Assembly: GCA_043228905.1 (NCBI GenBank)
Contig: JBHGNT010000011.1
Location: 4,092,001 to 4,156,000 of the forward strand
Length of the DNA: 64,000 nt
From: Azolla caroliniana
Lineage: Eukaryota > Polypodiophyta
Direction: 5' to 3'
In this document: positions 41,636 through 53,139 of the stretch, piece after piece
How positions within the stretch are numbered: position 1 is the stretch's first letter
Layout of the letters: each line of letters begins with the position of its first letter
The notes under the pieces: generated by a model
The model's database searches: none
Seen by the model: the letters and a program-made list of their open reading frames with translations, nothing else
What the model was told of the DNA's origin: nothing
Translations under genes and position numbers: made by a program

Positions 41636-44428
41636 ATGGACTGCCAAACGTTGTCTGAAGCCGCCAAGAAATGATTACGGCAGCATGGTCTGGAGGGTTT
41701 CTTAACGATCATGGAGGCATCGCCACACAAAGAGGCCGAGAAGATTATAAAAGAAATCGACACGGAGGTGATCACGGAGGAGGCGATCTGTGCGTTAATA
41801 GGCCTTCCGGAGGGCGGTATCTACACGATCGACAATACTACCCCCCAGCAACTCATCAAATATTTCGGTGAGTACTCTCTAGCCAGCAAGGGCTATAGGA
41901 CACAGGGCGGCGAAGATATGTTATTCTGAGAAATTGCCCGAGTCCTCCACGAGTTCGGCCACGTGTACCCTCGACCCCCCGTCATGCCTCAGAACCGAGC
42001 AGGCTTGATCATCGCAATGTACGAAGGCGTCAAGGTAGATTGGCCGGTGTTGATCGCCGACGGGCTGTGTACGGCCATTGATATAGTAAGGGGAAAGGAC
42101 GGCAAGGAAGGCCGGAAAATATGGCATGCAGTGACACAATGGCGCACCCTGTTGGCGCCACCGGTCGAGCCCATCCAAACCAAGAAGCGGGGAAGAACAA
42201 CGGACGGCACCTCGAAACCTGCTTCGAAACGGCAACAACTGTTGGCTTCCAAGGCCACTAAGGGGAAGACTGCCGAAGCAAAGAAGGCAGCGAAAGAGCG
42301 CGCCAGCCGGAAGCGACCGGCGGACACGCATGAGGAGACCCCGGCATGAGCCTTGAAGAGCCCACTCCACCGACCGGCGCAACAGGAAACGGACACCTTG
42401 GCGGCAAGAATGAATGCCGGGACTCAAGCAGAAGAGATGGAGGAAGAACCCACGGAGCATCTCCAGCGGCGGCCGGTGAAGAGCACCGTAGAATCAGCTG
42501 GGAAACGTTCGGACCCACAAAAGGATGGAACACCCGCAACTCACGCTGAGCAACCCATGCCAAGGGAGGCACCGGAACCGGTTCGGATGGAGCCGGTCAC
42601 AGAAGTCCCGGCACAACAGGCAGCACCGGCAAGCCCCGTCAGCCAAGAGCCAGAGATACAAAGGCCAACCGCCCCAGCCGGCCAAGAACAAGCAGACAAG
42701 GGGCGACCAGACGAAACACACTCAGAGCCGAAACGGCAAAGTGGTCAGCTGGCAGAACCAGAAGCACAGCTTGACGCAGAAAGGCGGGACTAGCCACCGG
42801 CAAGTGAACCCATCAGCCAACTCTCCGTGCAAGCGCAACAACAGTGCACCGGCAGCCAATGGCTCTGGTGGATAGGAGACCAAATTGTCGGAGTAGTCGG
42901 ATGCATAGAGGCGGAGGAAAGAGTGCAAACGGAACGGTTGCTCGTCACAACCGATGAACTGGAGACGGCCCGGTCAAGGATCCGGTGCCTAGAACAAGAC
43001 TTGGATCGGATCACAGGAGATATGGCCAAAATGGCCTTAACCGCAATGCAGGTCCAAGCACCGATGACTCTGGTTGATGTACAGAAGAATAAGACCCCGA
43101 AGACACAAACGGTCCCGGAGAAAGAGGCGGCGCAAGCCCAAGAGCTTGCAGAATTACGAGATGAGCTAGCTACACAAGAAGCATTACAGAACCGCGAACG
43201 CGACTTGAAGAAGGCGGCCGAAGAAGAATTAAGAAAGACTGCTGAGAACCTTCGCCGGGCAGAGGAGAACCTGCGTAAAGGACATCATGCTTACGACCGG
43301 CTAAAGGAGGAAAAAGAGAAAGTGCTGCAGGAAAAAGACAAGTTGCGACGGATGGCGGAAACGGAAATCGAGCGGCTAAAGGAAGAGCTCCGGCAACAAA
43401 AGGACCGGGAGGACCACGCGCGTCGTCAGATAAACCAAAGGCTGAAGCAGAAGGCCGATGATTTCGATCATTTGCATCGAGACTACAAGCAACTGGAGAC
43501 GGAGCATCAGCAACGGATGGCCGAGCTCCGGCAAGAGGTTGATAAGGCCACAACGGCACTCGCCGAAGAACGAGCAGAAAGTTCCAGGCTATTGGAAGAA
43601 GCGGTGAATGCCCGAATGGAGCTCCACAAACAGAACCATTAAGACAAGGAAAGAGCGACAATGGTACTACAGAGGTTGCAAACAACCTATCAAACTCAAT
43701 TATCGCATTATAGGGAGCAGGAGGCGGACACGGTTCAGATCATCAAGCAGTTGAAGGAAGAGCGACAAGCCGCAGAAAATAAATCACAAATGGGAGCCGA
43801 ACGGATCCAGTGCATCCTCCGGTCATGGCTCACTAAAACCAAAAGCTTGATTGATGACAGCTCTGTGCGTTGGTGGGCAAACTGGGCGCAGAATACCACG
43901 GAACTCCAATTGCTTAGGGCGGACGTTGAAAATCGGCGAAAGGAGGGCGATGACTGCTATATGCTGACCTCAGAGGACTTCACCACCATCAGGGATGAGC
44001 TGGTGGAAGATTTCACAGCCCTGGCGGATGAACAATTGGTGCAGGTCCGGCAGCTCGTAGCTCAACTAGACGATGATCGGTTGGAGGCTCAAATCCAGTT
44101 CGAAAGCTATGACCGGTCCCGGCTCCGGGAAGAAAAAGCGCGAAAGATGGCAACGGTCAACCTTAGTGATGAGGAACCGTCGCCGGTGCAAAGACCGGAG
44201 GGGGAACAGGCCGAGGTCAGTCAGCCACAGACAACTCCGACGGAGGAACCAACGACGGAAACACCAGTGCCAGAACCACAAACGGAGCAGCAGCAACAGC
44301 CACAAACGGAGCAGCAGCCACAGCCACAAACGGAACAACAACAACAGCCACAGCAACAACAACAGATACCCGACGAGCCATTGGAAATTTTGGAGCAAAG
44401 CATTCTAGACATTTTGGATGAAGCGTAA
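41636..44428 (+). pseudogene. Gypsy C accessory gene ORF3 (post-pol, coiled coil)
   Basis: 931 codons in one frame, ATG 41636 to TAA 44426, with internal stops at 41672, 41927, 42347, 42791 and 43640 and no frameshift. Start MDCQTLSEAAKK; N-terminal block KYFGEYSLASKGYRTQGGE, YPRPPVMPQNRAGLI; basic patch KKRGRTTD and KKAAKERASRKR; Pro/Glu-rich middle; coiled coil 42900-44160 (KLRRMAETEIERLKEELR, QQKDRED); Gln/Pro/Glu-rich tail with PQTEQQ repeats; end LEQSILDILDEA. All blocks occur in the same order in gypsy A. Stop 41672 (TGA) faces TGG in A. No membrane segment. Function unknown. Confidence 0.82.
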
Positions 44429-44464
44429 AAGGGCCGAATAGTGGGTTCGACGTACAAGGTATTG

Positions 44465-44482
44465 TCCCACGGGCGTGCCATG
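44465..44482 (+). promoter_or_regulatory. Conserved 18-mer at the polypurine-tract position (gypsy C)
   Basis: TCCCACGGGCGTGCCATG directly before the 3' LTR at 44483; identical to gypsy A. The upstream ~25 bp (GGRTTCGAMGTRCAAGG) are also similar. Confidence 0.6.
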
Positions 44483-44952
44483 TGTTACCGGCCGGCAAAG
44501 AAGGCTAAAGGAGGTCCAAACTCCAAACCAGAGTGTGAAAGGAATAGTTATTCAGGAACTGTTGGAATTAGTAGTCTTAATATATACATATTATTATATA
44601 AGAAGATGTGGACGGACGGACCGGAATCGGTATGCCGATCCGGATCCTGAACGATTCCGTAAAGGTGTCGTTTGGCACCGTTTTGTATTTCGCACCGGAG
44701 ACCTATATAAAGGCCCGGTTACAATGTAATCAAGAGCGGATAATTAATAAAGCTTATGGTCTTAATCTTCAAGTGTTGATTACCGTTCTGTGATTATTGT
44801 CATATCTTATGCGTGTTAATTACGGATGGTTAAGTAATCGATTAAGGTCTAATTAAGCGTTGTGTCGTAAGTCATTCTGTCGTACCACCCTTTGGTGACG
44901 TGTCCTAAGTGGACACCCTGTGTTAGGTTGTTGTCCGGCCCTAGCAATAACA
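44483..44952 (+). repeat. 3' LTR of gypsy C
   Basis: 470 bp, pairs with 35241-35710, followed by TTCTT. Confidence 0.95.
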
Positions 44953-45484
44953 TTCTTTAGGCAAGTAGATCGGCGTAATTCGTGATTACCCGATTTCACG
45001 GCCTTCTCAGCCGATTTCGACCTCTTCTGTGGAGGTTCCTTTTCGATTGGCCCGAAGTCAGATTCACTCGGATCTGACTCAGCACTGCCGGACTTGTACT
45101 CCAACATCTTCTTCTTCCCTTTCTCTATGTGCATGAACCGTCTCCTCGGTTCCTTACGCGGGGACAGAACGGCCAAGTCTCCACTACTCATCTGCTCTTC
45201 ACACGGTTGACCATCTCGGCTCAACCCCTCATTCAGCCCGCTTAGCCGAAATGAGATTAGACTCTCTCTTAGAGCTCTGATCTCCTCATCACGTGGAGGC
45301 AGCTCAACCTCGCTGACCTCTTCCTCATTATGCGGAATGGAGTCATTGGGTACTGGAAGTGAAGGCAAGTACCACGAGACGAACTCGTCGACCACGACAT
45401 CTCGGCTTACGCGAAGTACAGCTCATATGGCGACACTCCTCCATTGGCAGAGGTTTGATTCTACAAGTAAATGGCCATCCTTAC
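44953..45484 (-). pseudogene. Copia M integrase end and linker
   Basis: Leftward: ANGGVSPYELYFA near the right end, the usual end of copia integrase, then an acidic/basic linker with EEEVSEVELPPRDEE and PPQKRSKSAEKAVKSG. It continues across gypsy C into RT at 35204. CTTAC (45480-45484) is the copia G target copy. Confidence 0.75.
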
Positions 45485-46348
45485 TGTCATGAACTGCACG
45501 CTCCCTATGCGCAACGCTCGGCCGCAACCGAGCTTAGAATCATACACAAAAAACGGGAAACGAAAGACACACAACACAAAGGAGAGAAGAGTACACAGGA
45601 TGTTTAACGTGGAAAACCCTGAGAGGTAAAAACCACAGGAGTCCACAGACTCCAAACTATCACTATATCACAATGATTACAACAGTGAGCTCACAGAGGC
45701 AACGACCTCGCGCTCACGACCTTCGCCACAGGCGGCGGTTACAACAAAGGCAACGACCTCTTCCTCTCTCACACTCTCTGTACACTGTTACGAGCTCTCT
45801 CTTCTTGCACCAACAAGAATGACAACCCCCCTCATAATTTTGCCCTAAGTCATATTTATATTAATATGACTTTCCGACTATTTACAAATATAGCCCCGAT
45901 GGACTCTAACAAAACATATTTACGAATATGTCTCTTCATCCGGTGAGCACTCCTCACCGGGTCTGCACCATCTGGCTCTCCGTAGCCGGGTACTCCTCAT
46001 CCGGTTCTCACCGGGTTTGCACCATCCGGCTCTCCGTAGCCGCGTACTCCTCATCCGGTTCTCACCGGGTTTGCACCATCCGGCTCTCTGTAGCCGGGTA
46101 CTCCTCATCCGGTTCTCACCGGGTCTGCACCATCTGGCTCTCCGTAGCCGGGTACTCCTCATCCGGTTCTCACCGGGTCTGCACCATCCAGCTCTCCGTA
46201 GCCAGGTACTCATCATCCGGTTCTCACCGGGTCTGCACCATCCGGCTCTCCGTCGCCGGGTACTCCTCATCCGGTTTCGGCCTCGGCCGAGTTCGCTCAT
46301 CAGCACTGTTCTTCTCCCTTCCCATCCGGAGGGATCTGTCTCCCAACA
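45485..46348 (-). repeat. 3' LTR of copia G
   Basis: 864 bp, TGTCATGAAC..CCCAACA. Contains six 54-bp tandem units. GGGGGAGTT precedes it on the minus strand. Confidence 0.9.
45955..46278. repeat. 54-bp tandem array, 6 units (copia G 3' LTR)
   Basis: Six units of 54 bp beginning CACCGGGTCTGCACCATC with one to four differences each. They lie upstream of the TATA box, so in the U3 part. Confidence 0.93.
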
Positions 46349-48036
46349 AACTCCCCCTTCACTCCGGCATGGGGTGTCTTACTAGTCCGATCCACTTCCG
46401 GCATGCATCTAGCTTGTCGAGTATCAGTACTTTGTTCAGCATATCTGACCCGTTCTCGGCCGTGTGTATCTTCGTCAGCGCGAACTCCTGGTCATCTACT
46501 CTTTCCCGAATCCAGTGATACCTACATTGGATATGCTTCGTTCGGGAATGGTAGGCCACATTCTTAGCAAGGTGGATGGCACTTTGACTGTCACAATAGA
46601 GCCGGTATTCATCTTGTTGGATACCGAGCTCTTTGATGAAGTCCTAAATCCATAATATTTCCTTGCCGGCTTCCACAACCGCCATGTACTCCGCCTCCAT
46701 GGTTGACAATGCAACCGTCTTCTGCAGCCTCGACTGCCACGAAACAGCTCCCCCTGCATATGTCATTACATACTCGGATGTAGACCGGCTAGTATCCACA
46801 TCAGCCGACATGTCCGAATCGGTAAAACCATCAAGTTGAGGTTTTCCGGAGCCGAATCGGAGACACATGTTTGAAGTGCCCTTCAAGTACCGGAGTATCC
46901 ATTTGACCGCATTCCAGTGCTCCTTGTCGGGATTGCTCATGAACCGGCTCACCACTCTAACTGCGTATCCTATATCCGGTCAGGTACACACCATTGCATA
47001 CATTAAGCTCCCGACGGCAGAGGCATATGGAACCTTCGTCATATCAGCCTTCTCTGCTTTCGTCTCGGGCTTTGCTTACCGGATAACCTGCACTTTGCCG
47101 GAAGTGTCGATCCGACCGGTTTTGCATCTGACATGTTGAACCGTTGAAGCACCTTTGTCACGTATTTCTCTTGTGACAGCCACAATTGCTTCGTTGGCCG
47201 GTTCCGGATGATATGCATCCCCAGCATCTGTCTTGCCGAACCCAAGTCTTTCATCGCGAAGGTTCGGTTGAGAGCCTTCTTCAGCATCCATATTTTGGCT
47301 TGGTCCCGTCCGACGATCAACATGTCGTCCACGTACATAAGGAGTATTAGGAAGTCGCCTCCTTCGAACTTTTTCACAAACACGCAGTGATCGGCCTGCG
47401 TCTTGTGGTACCCTTGATCGGTCATGAAGGAGTCGAACTTCCGGTACCATTGTCAGGGAGCCTGCTTCAGTCCGTACAGGCTCTTCATCAACCGGCATAC
47501 CAGGTGCTCCTTCCCTTTCTCCACGAATCCTTCCGGTTGCTGCATGTAGATCTCCTCTTCGAGGTCACTGTGAAGAAATGTCGTCTTCACGTCCAGCTGC
47601 TCTACCTCGAGGTCCATGCTTGCCGCTATACTCATCACCGTCCGGATGGAGGTCATCTTTACTACCGACGCAAATATCTCATCGAAATCCACGCCCTTCT
47701 TCTGCTGGAACCCCTTCACCACGATCCTGGCTTTGTATCTCGAGGGGTTGCCGGCATCTCCCGGTTTCAACTTGTACACCCACTTATTTCGGTGTGCCCG
47801 CTTTCCTTTCGTAACTCCACCAATTCGTACGTATGGTTCTCATGTAGAGAATCCATCTCATCCTGCATGGCACTTAACCATTTGTGGTTGTGGGTGTCAT
47901 CCTTCGCTTCTTCGAAGCTTTCTGGTTCCCCCTCATCAGTTAGCAGCACATGCTCTGCATCCGGAAATCTCCGGGGGGGCCTTCTCTCTGTGAGAGGATA
48001 TCTCCGTCTCTGGGCTTCGGTAACCGGCTCCTCCAT
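46349..48036 (-). pseudogene. Copia G RT and RNase H
   Basis: Leftward: NHTYELVEL, LKPGDAGNPSRYKAR, GVDFDEIFA, LDVKTTFLHSDLEEEIYM, LMKSLYGLKQAP, then YVDD intact at 47324-47335. RNase H has FTDSDMSADVD, VALSTMEAEYMA and AYHSRTKHIQCRYHWIRE. Frameshifts near 47455 and 47040-47090 and stops break it. Closely similar to H. Confidence 0.88.
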
Positions 48037-49690
48037 TTGCTCTTCATCTGAATCCGATTCGGAGTCTCAGCCGGTTCCGGTTTCAGCTTCCTCTACTTCT
48101 TCTTCTGCCGGTTCGGTATCCTCACCGTAACCGGCTAGTTCCTCGAGTGCTAACCGGTCTGTTGCCGGTTGGGTCTGCTCATCGTAGAATCGATCCTTAC
48201 CGGTCGACTCGGAGTTCATTATCTTCTTCTCCGACTCCCAGTCGGCGAGCGTCTTGTCCTCCATGAAGATAATATCTCGACTCCGGAATACCTTCTTGTC
48301 GACCAGGTCCCACACTCGGTAGCCGAACTCATCGTCGCCATAACCGAGGAATATGCATGGCCGGGTCTTTCGATCTAACTTTCCTCTCCAGTCCTTAGCT
48401 ACATGCACGTACGCGAGACACCTGAATACCTTCAGATGCCGGTAGGACACTTCCTTACCAGTCCAGACTCTCTGTGGCGTGTCTCCGTCCAAGGGTACTG
48501 AGGGTGATCTGTTTATCACATATGTCGTCGTCAATAGTGCCTCATCCCAAAACTTCTTCGGTAGTTTTGCATGCACCAGCATACTCCGGACCCTCTCCAT
48601 TATGGTCTGATTCATCCTCTCGGCCAACCCATTTAGTTATGGCGTCTTCGAAACATTAAATTAGAGTCGGATTCCCTTCGAGTGACAGTACTCCTTGAAC
48701 TGCCCCCGGTATTCACCTCCGTTATCTGCTCCAACCGTCTTCAGCTTCCGGCCGGTTTCTCTTTCCACTCTCGTGTGGAGCTCTTTGAAGACGGATAGCA
48801 CCTGATCCTTCGTCTTCAATGGTGTGACCCATAGCTTCCGGTTGTGGTCATCTATGAACGTCACGAAGTACTGCGATCCGGCATGTGACTTCGTATCCAC
48901 TTGACATACATCCGTATGCACCAACTCCAGTGGCGCATTACGTCTCATCGGTGGCCTTGATCGGAAGGAGGTCTGGTTTTGTTTACCGGCCAGAAAATCA
49001 GTGCACTTCTCCAAGTGCACATTCTTCACTGGAATGAGGTTGTCGTCAGCAAGCCTCTTCATCCCCTTCTCGCTCATGTGACACAACCTCTTGTGCCACA
49101 GCTCACCGGCAGTGTCGGATGCCACGTTCACTCCCTCTGGACATAACCGGGCATTCATCAGGTACAGTGTGTTTACCTTCCGGGCTCGAGCCACAATCAG
49201 GCTCCCTTTGCTGAACTTCATGACACCATTCCGGATGCTACCCGTGTAGCCTTCATCATCTAGCCGACCGGTTGATATCAGGTTCATACGAACCTCCGGA
49301 GCGTGTCGGACATGCTTCAGCAACATCTTGCAACCGGTTGGTGTTGTCAACCACACGTCTCCTATGCCAACAATTCGGCATGTACCTTCATTCCCCATCC
49401 GGACACAACCGTGATCACCGGATGTGTAGGATGAGAAGCATTTACGGTCTGGGGTAAGGTGGAACGACGCTCCGGAGTCGACTACCCAGGTCATCTCATC
49501 GCCGGCAAGGTTTATCTCACTCTCCTCCGTGATGAGCATCAACTCTTCTTCACTCATTGCGATTGCAGTCGTTCCCTTCCGGTCCATTCCCCTCCGGTCT
49601 TTACCGTTCCGGTCCGGTGTCCGCTTCGAATCGGTACCGTCGGTTTCCTTGTCTTTCCGGAAATGCCGACAGTTCTTCTGGAATTATCCT
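48037..49690 (-). pseudogene. Copia G protease, integrase and linker
   Basis: Protease WVVDSGASFHLTP near 49450-49490; pre-integrase LWHKRLCHMSEKG with CTDFLAGK (second zinc Cys changed to Phe); integrase VTFIDDHNRK, GADNGGEYRGQF, then a break at about 48655 and LAERMNQTIMERVRSM; tail CIFLGYGDDEFGYRVWD near 48330-48370. Acidic linker follows. Confidence 0.87.
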
Positions 49691-50403
49691 GGCTTGCTGC
49701 AATAGAAGCAAGTAGGTCTCCCCCTTGACTTTGACCGTGTCCCCGACTTTTCCCGGTTCTGAGGACTACAGTTTCTTTGTCTTCCGCGTTCTAATTCGGT
49801 AAGGAGAGCTTTGGAGTCGGAGCTCGTATCTTTATCTTTCCGACGCGCCTCCTCATCTAGCAAGCTCGACTTTACTCTTGCTAGGGATAACCGTTTCCCT
49901 TCTGGCCCGACGTTGCCCAAAGTGACAACCAACGTCTCCCAGCTATCCGGGAGGGAACCGAGCAAGAGTAGCGCTAGTACCTCGTCGGCGAGAGGTACTT
50001 CCAATGATGTTGCCTGGTGTATCAGCCCCTGGAAGGCATTCATGTGCTCCGCCATGTTGGAGCCATCTTGGTACCGGAGTCTTACTAGCTTCCGGAATAC
50101 CGAGACCTGGTTAACAGCATTTTTGTTCTGAAACATAATGTTGATCTTCTCCTAGAGCTCATGAGCCTTGCTCTCTTCATTGAAGTTGTTGTATAGGCTC
50201 ATGTCGATGAAGCACCGTATGTACGCCGTTGTCTTCATGAGCATCACCTCCCATATCATGGCGTCGATTTTGTCTGGTCTCTTGTCCCCGAACTGAACCG
50301 GCAACCAAAGATCTTTAACCACGAGCATGTCCCTCATCTTCGACTTCCACACCGAATAGTTAGAGCCGGTGAGCTTGAACATACCTCCCAACGAATCGTC
50401 CAT
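49691..50403 (-). pseudogene. Copia G Gag
   Basis: MDDSLGGMFKLTGSNYSVWK at 50403 (gag N-terminal motif), stop at 50152, then a core with VFRKLVRLRYQDGSNMAEHM and SLPDSWETLVVTL. Knuckle RGRPTCFYCSKPG with a stop in place of the next residue, then FQKNCRHF. Its N-terminal ~80 residues differ from H Gag; the rest is similar. Confidence 0.85.
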
Positions 50404-50434
50404 TTTCTGTGTCCTTTCACTCTGATACCCAATT

Positions 50435-51190
50435 TGGTATGAACTGCACGCTCCCTATGCGCAATGCTCGGCCACAACCGAGCTTAGAATCATACACAGA
50501 AAACGGGAAATGAAAGACACACGACACAAAGGAGAGAAGAGTACACAAGATGTTTAACGTGGAAAACCCTGAGAGGGAAAAAACACGGGAGTCCACAGAC
50601 TCCAAACTATCACTATATCACAATGATTACAATAGTGAGCTCACGGAGGCAACAACCTCGCGCTCACGAACTTCGCCACAGGCGGCGGTTACAACAGAGG
50701 CAACGACCTCTTCCTCTCTCTCACTCTCTGTACACTGTTACGAGCTCTCTCTTCTTGCACCAACAAGAATGACAACCCCCCTCATAATTTTGCCCTAAGT
50801 CATATTTATACTAATATGACTTTCCGGCTATTTACAAATATAGCCCCGATGGACTCTAAGAAAACATATTTACGAATATGTCTCTTCATCCGGTGAGCAC
50901 TCCTCACCGGGTCTGCACCATCCGGCTCTTCGTAGCCGGGTACTCCTCATCCGGTTCTCACCGGGTCTGCACCATCCAGCTCTCAGTAGCCGGGTACTCC
51001 TCATCCGGTTCTCACCGGGTCTGCACCATCCGGCTCTCCGTAGCCAGGTACTCATCATCCGGTTCTCACCGGGTCTGCACCATCCAGCTCTCCGTCGCCG
51101 GGTACTCCTCATCCGGTTTCGGCCTCGGCCGAGTTCGCTCATCAGCACTGTTCTTTTCCCTTCCCATCCGGAGGGACCTGTCTCCCAACA
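50435..51190 (-). repeat. 5' LTR of copia G
   Basis: 756 bp; TGGTATGAAC..CCCAACA. TATAAATA on the minus strand at 50806-50813. The primer site follows leftward as TTGGGTATCAGAGTG near 50420-50434, with one extra G against the usual TGGTATCAGAG. Confidence 0.88.
50905..51120. repeat. 54-bp tandem array, 4 units (copia G 5' LTR)
   Basis: Four units of the same repeat as 45955-46278. The first and last units resemble those of the longer array, so two middle units were gained or lost. Confidence 0.93.
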
Positions 51191-53057
51191 CTTACAGCTT
51201 CAGCCCAATAGAATTTCGGCATATGCTTCTCTTCAAGCATTGCCCTGGCCGCTTCTTGTATCATCCGATTCTTCCGCTCGGCCACGCCATTCTGTTGCGG
51301 CGTGTCTACATGAGAATTCGCGTTGAATCCCTTCCTTCCTTAGATAAATTTTGAACTGGTCGGAGAAGTACTTCTTCCCGCCATCGGACCTGAGGCACTT
51401 GATTTTACGACCTGTTTCCCTTTCCGCAAGGCTCTTCACCTTCAGAAAACACGCGAAGACTTCGCTCTTCTTCGCAATCATACATGCCCAGGTATGCTAA
51501 GTGAAATCATCGATGAAAGTCACGAAATATTGGCTTCCACCGAGACTCACGTTCTATGCCGGTCCCCACACATCCGAATGGATTAAATCGAGCGGATTTC
51601 AGCTCCGATTACGTTCGTTGGGGAATGGAAGTCTTCGTAGACTTGGCCACTCTGACCACGAAATTTTGGCAAGCCGAACATTGTTTTCGTCTACATCTCT
51701 CGAAGCCTCGGGAAATGGACATGGTCGAACCGTTGATGGCAGGGGTCGATGTTCAACTCGACCTTCTGTCCTTTCGTGAACAGCGCGGTTCCATCTTGAT
51801 TGGTGTTGAGGATAAACATCCTCCCTTCATGGCGCCCTTGCGCAATAACTTTTCCTTCTTCTTCGATGTAGCACCCAAGATGCATGAAACGAACTTGCAT
51901 CCCCTAGTCGACGATCTGTCCGACCGCCACCAGGTTCTTGGTTATTGTTGGGATGTGTAGCACATTCATGAGCTTCCCTTTCTGTCTGATGTGACTGAGG
52001 GGAACTTCGTCGACATGTTCGATGGTATACAATGTCGTCTCAACATACCACACCTCGTCTGCTCTAGTGGTGTTCACGACCATCGAATTAGCCTTGTGCT
52101 TCATTGCGAAGGTTGGGCCCAATCCATTTCTGGCTTGTTCGGAGCCTTCCGCATAGTGCGACCTTTGACGCCTATCTACGGCTCTTCCACTCGATCCAGC
52201 TTTGTCCGAATCGACTCTCTTTTTCCAACATTCGCTCTCCCTGTGGCCTTTTCTGCCACAATACCAACTATCCGTCGCGGCCTTCTCTTGCCAGCTTCCG
52301 GCGCCGCCATGACCCCCCCTGCTTCCGGAGTGTTCGGAACTGCTTCCGGCATTCCGATTATGCCGCTCGTTCTGCTCTTGTCTGCCGCCTCCATTGCGTG
52401 CCTATCCACCTCGTCCGCCACAACCACGGGGCCTATCTTCCTCTGTGTATTGCCATCTTGTTGTCGGCATGCGTACTTGTCGATGCATCCGCTTGGTTTT
52501 CCTCTACGAGCAACATAGATTGAAGCTCCAAGAACGATGGCATATTCTCCCTTGTTCAGACTATTGTTCGGAAAGCTCCGAATTTGGACGCTAGCCCTCC
52601 AAGGTACACCTGCACCATTTCATCTTCCTTGACGTTCATGTTGACGAAGGCGAGAGAATCGCAGATTTCCTTGATTTGGGCTGTGTAATCGGCCATAGAC
52701 AAATCTTTCTGTTAGACATTGTTGAGCTCCTATCTGAGTTGCAGCTTCCTGGCCATTGTGCTCGCAGAAAATCCTCTTGAGATTCGCCCACGCGTCCTTT
52801 GTCGTCTTGGCATCCCAAATGTAGCTCAAGAGTTGGTCGCTCACACAGGACGCAAGGCAGTATAGAACTCTGCTTGTTGTCGGTTCCCAGGTCAGGAAGT
52901 CTCTGTGTGTCGGTTCGGGTGCTGTGTCGTTAGCTCCATCGACATAACTCCAGTAGTCGTGCCCAAGCAGGTACTGGTGCATCTTGTACGGACAAGATGC
53001 ATAGTTGATTCTGTCGAGCTTCTCTGTCAGAAGCGAGCTAGCCATTCCTCTATCCAT
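51191..53057 (-). pseudogene. Copia M Gag, protease and integrase start
   Basis: Gag MASSLLTEKLDRINYASCPYK with LLSYIWDAKTTKDAWANLKR (52620-53057). A Gly/Arg-rich CCHC region is broken near 52180-52430. Protease/pre-integrase has NTTRADEVWYVETTLY with the DSG motif mutated, then LHIPTITKNLVAVGQ (51904-52122). Integrase pieces include GRKIKCLRSDGGKKYFSD (51233-51481) and MPKFYWAEAV at the G insertion. Many frameshifts. Confidence 0.8.
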
Positions 53058-53124
53058 TCTTATTTCTCTTCAGTTCTTCACAGTGATGTTTGTCTGTTTG
53101 TCGGCAGCAGAGGATTTCAACCCT

Positions 53125-53139
53125 CGCACTCTGATACCA
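53125..53139 (-). promoter_or_regulatory. Primer-binding site of copia M
   Basis: Minus strand TGGTATCAGAGTGCG directly after the LTR end CTTTTACA; initiator-Met type. Confidence 0.85.

Larger units (their letters stand above)
35241..44952 (+). mobile_element. Gypsy element C, full length, with ORF3
   Basis: 9.7 kb with 470-bp LTRs differing at about 14 sites by eye, and duplication TTCTT at 35236-35240 and 44953-44957. Order: LTR, primer site, gag-pol in one frame, ~400-bp spacer, ORF3 in one frame, conserved 18-mer, LTR. It lies in the linker between integrase and RT of copia M. No frameshift is seen in either gene, only nonsense codons and one RT deletion. Confidence 0.95.
45485..51190 (-). 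mobile_element. Copia element G, full length, decayed
   Basis: 5.7 kb, read leftward, with duplication CTTAC at 45480-45484 and 51191-51195. LTRs of 864 (3') and 756 bp (5') differ by two 54-bp repeat units. Complete gag, protease, integrase, RT and RNase H are present, but broken by stops and frameshifts. It lies in copia M integrase after FYWAEAV. Confidence 0.93.

Noticed and set aside
44270-44370. CAG/CAA-rich run as an independent microsatellite or polyQ host gene
   Set aside because: It is the Gln/Pro/Glu tail of gypsy C ORF3, in frame with its coiled coil and the conserved C-terminus.
45920-46306. Repetitive open frames (RPGENRMRSTRLRRAGWC and the opposite strand) that look like a repeat protein
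   Set aside because: They are the 54-bp LTR repeat read through; 54 is a multiple of three, so stops are avoided in several frames. The same is seen at 50870-51148.
50905-51120. Regularly spaced repeats suggesting a CRISPR array
   Set aside because: Units abut with no unique spacers, lie inside an LTR, and the DNA is eukaryotic.
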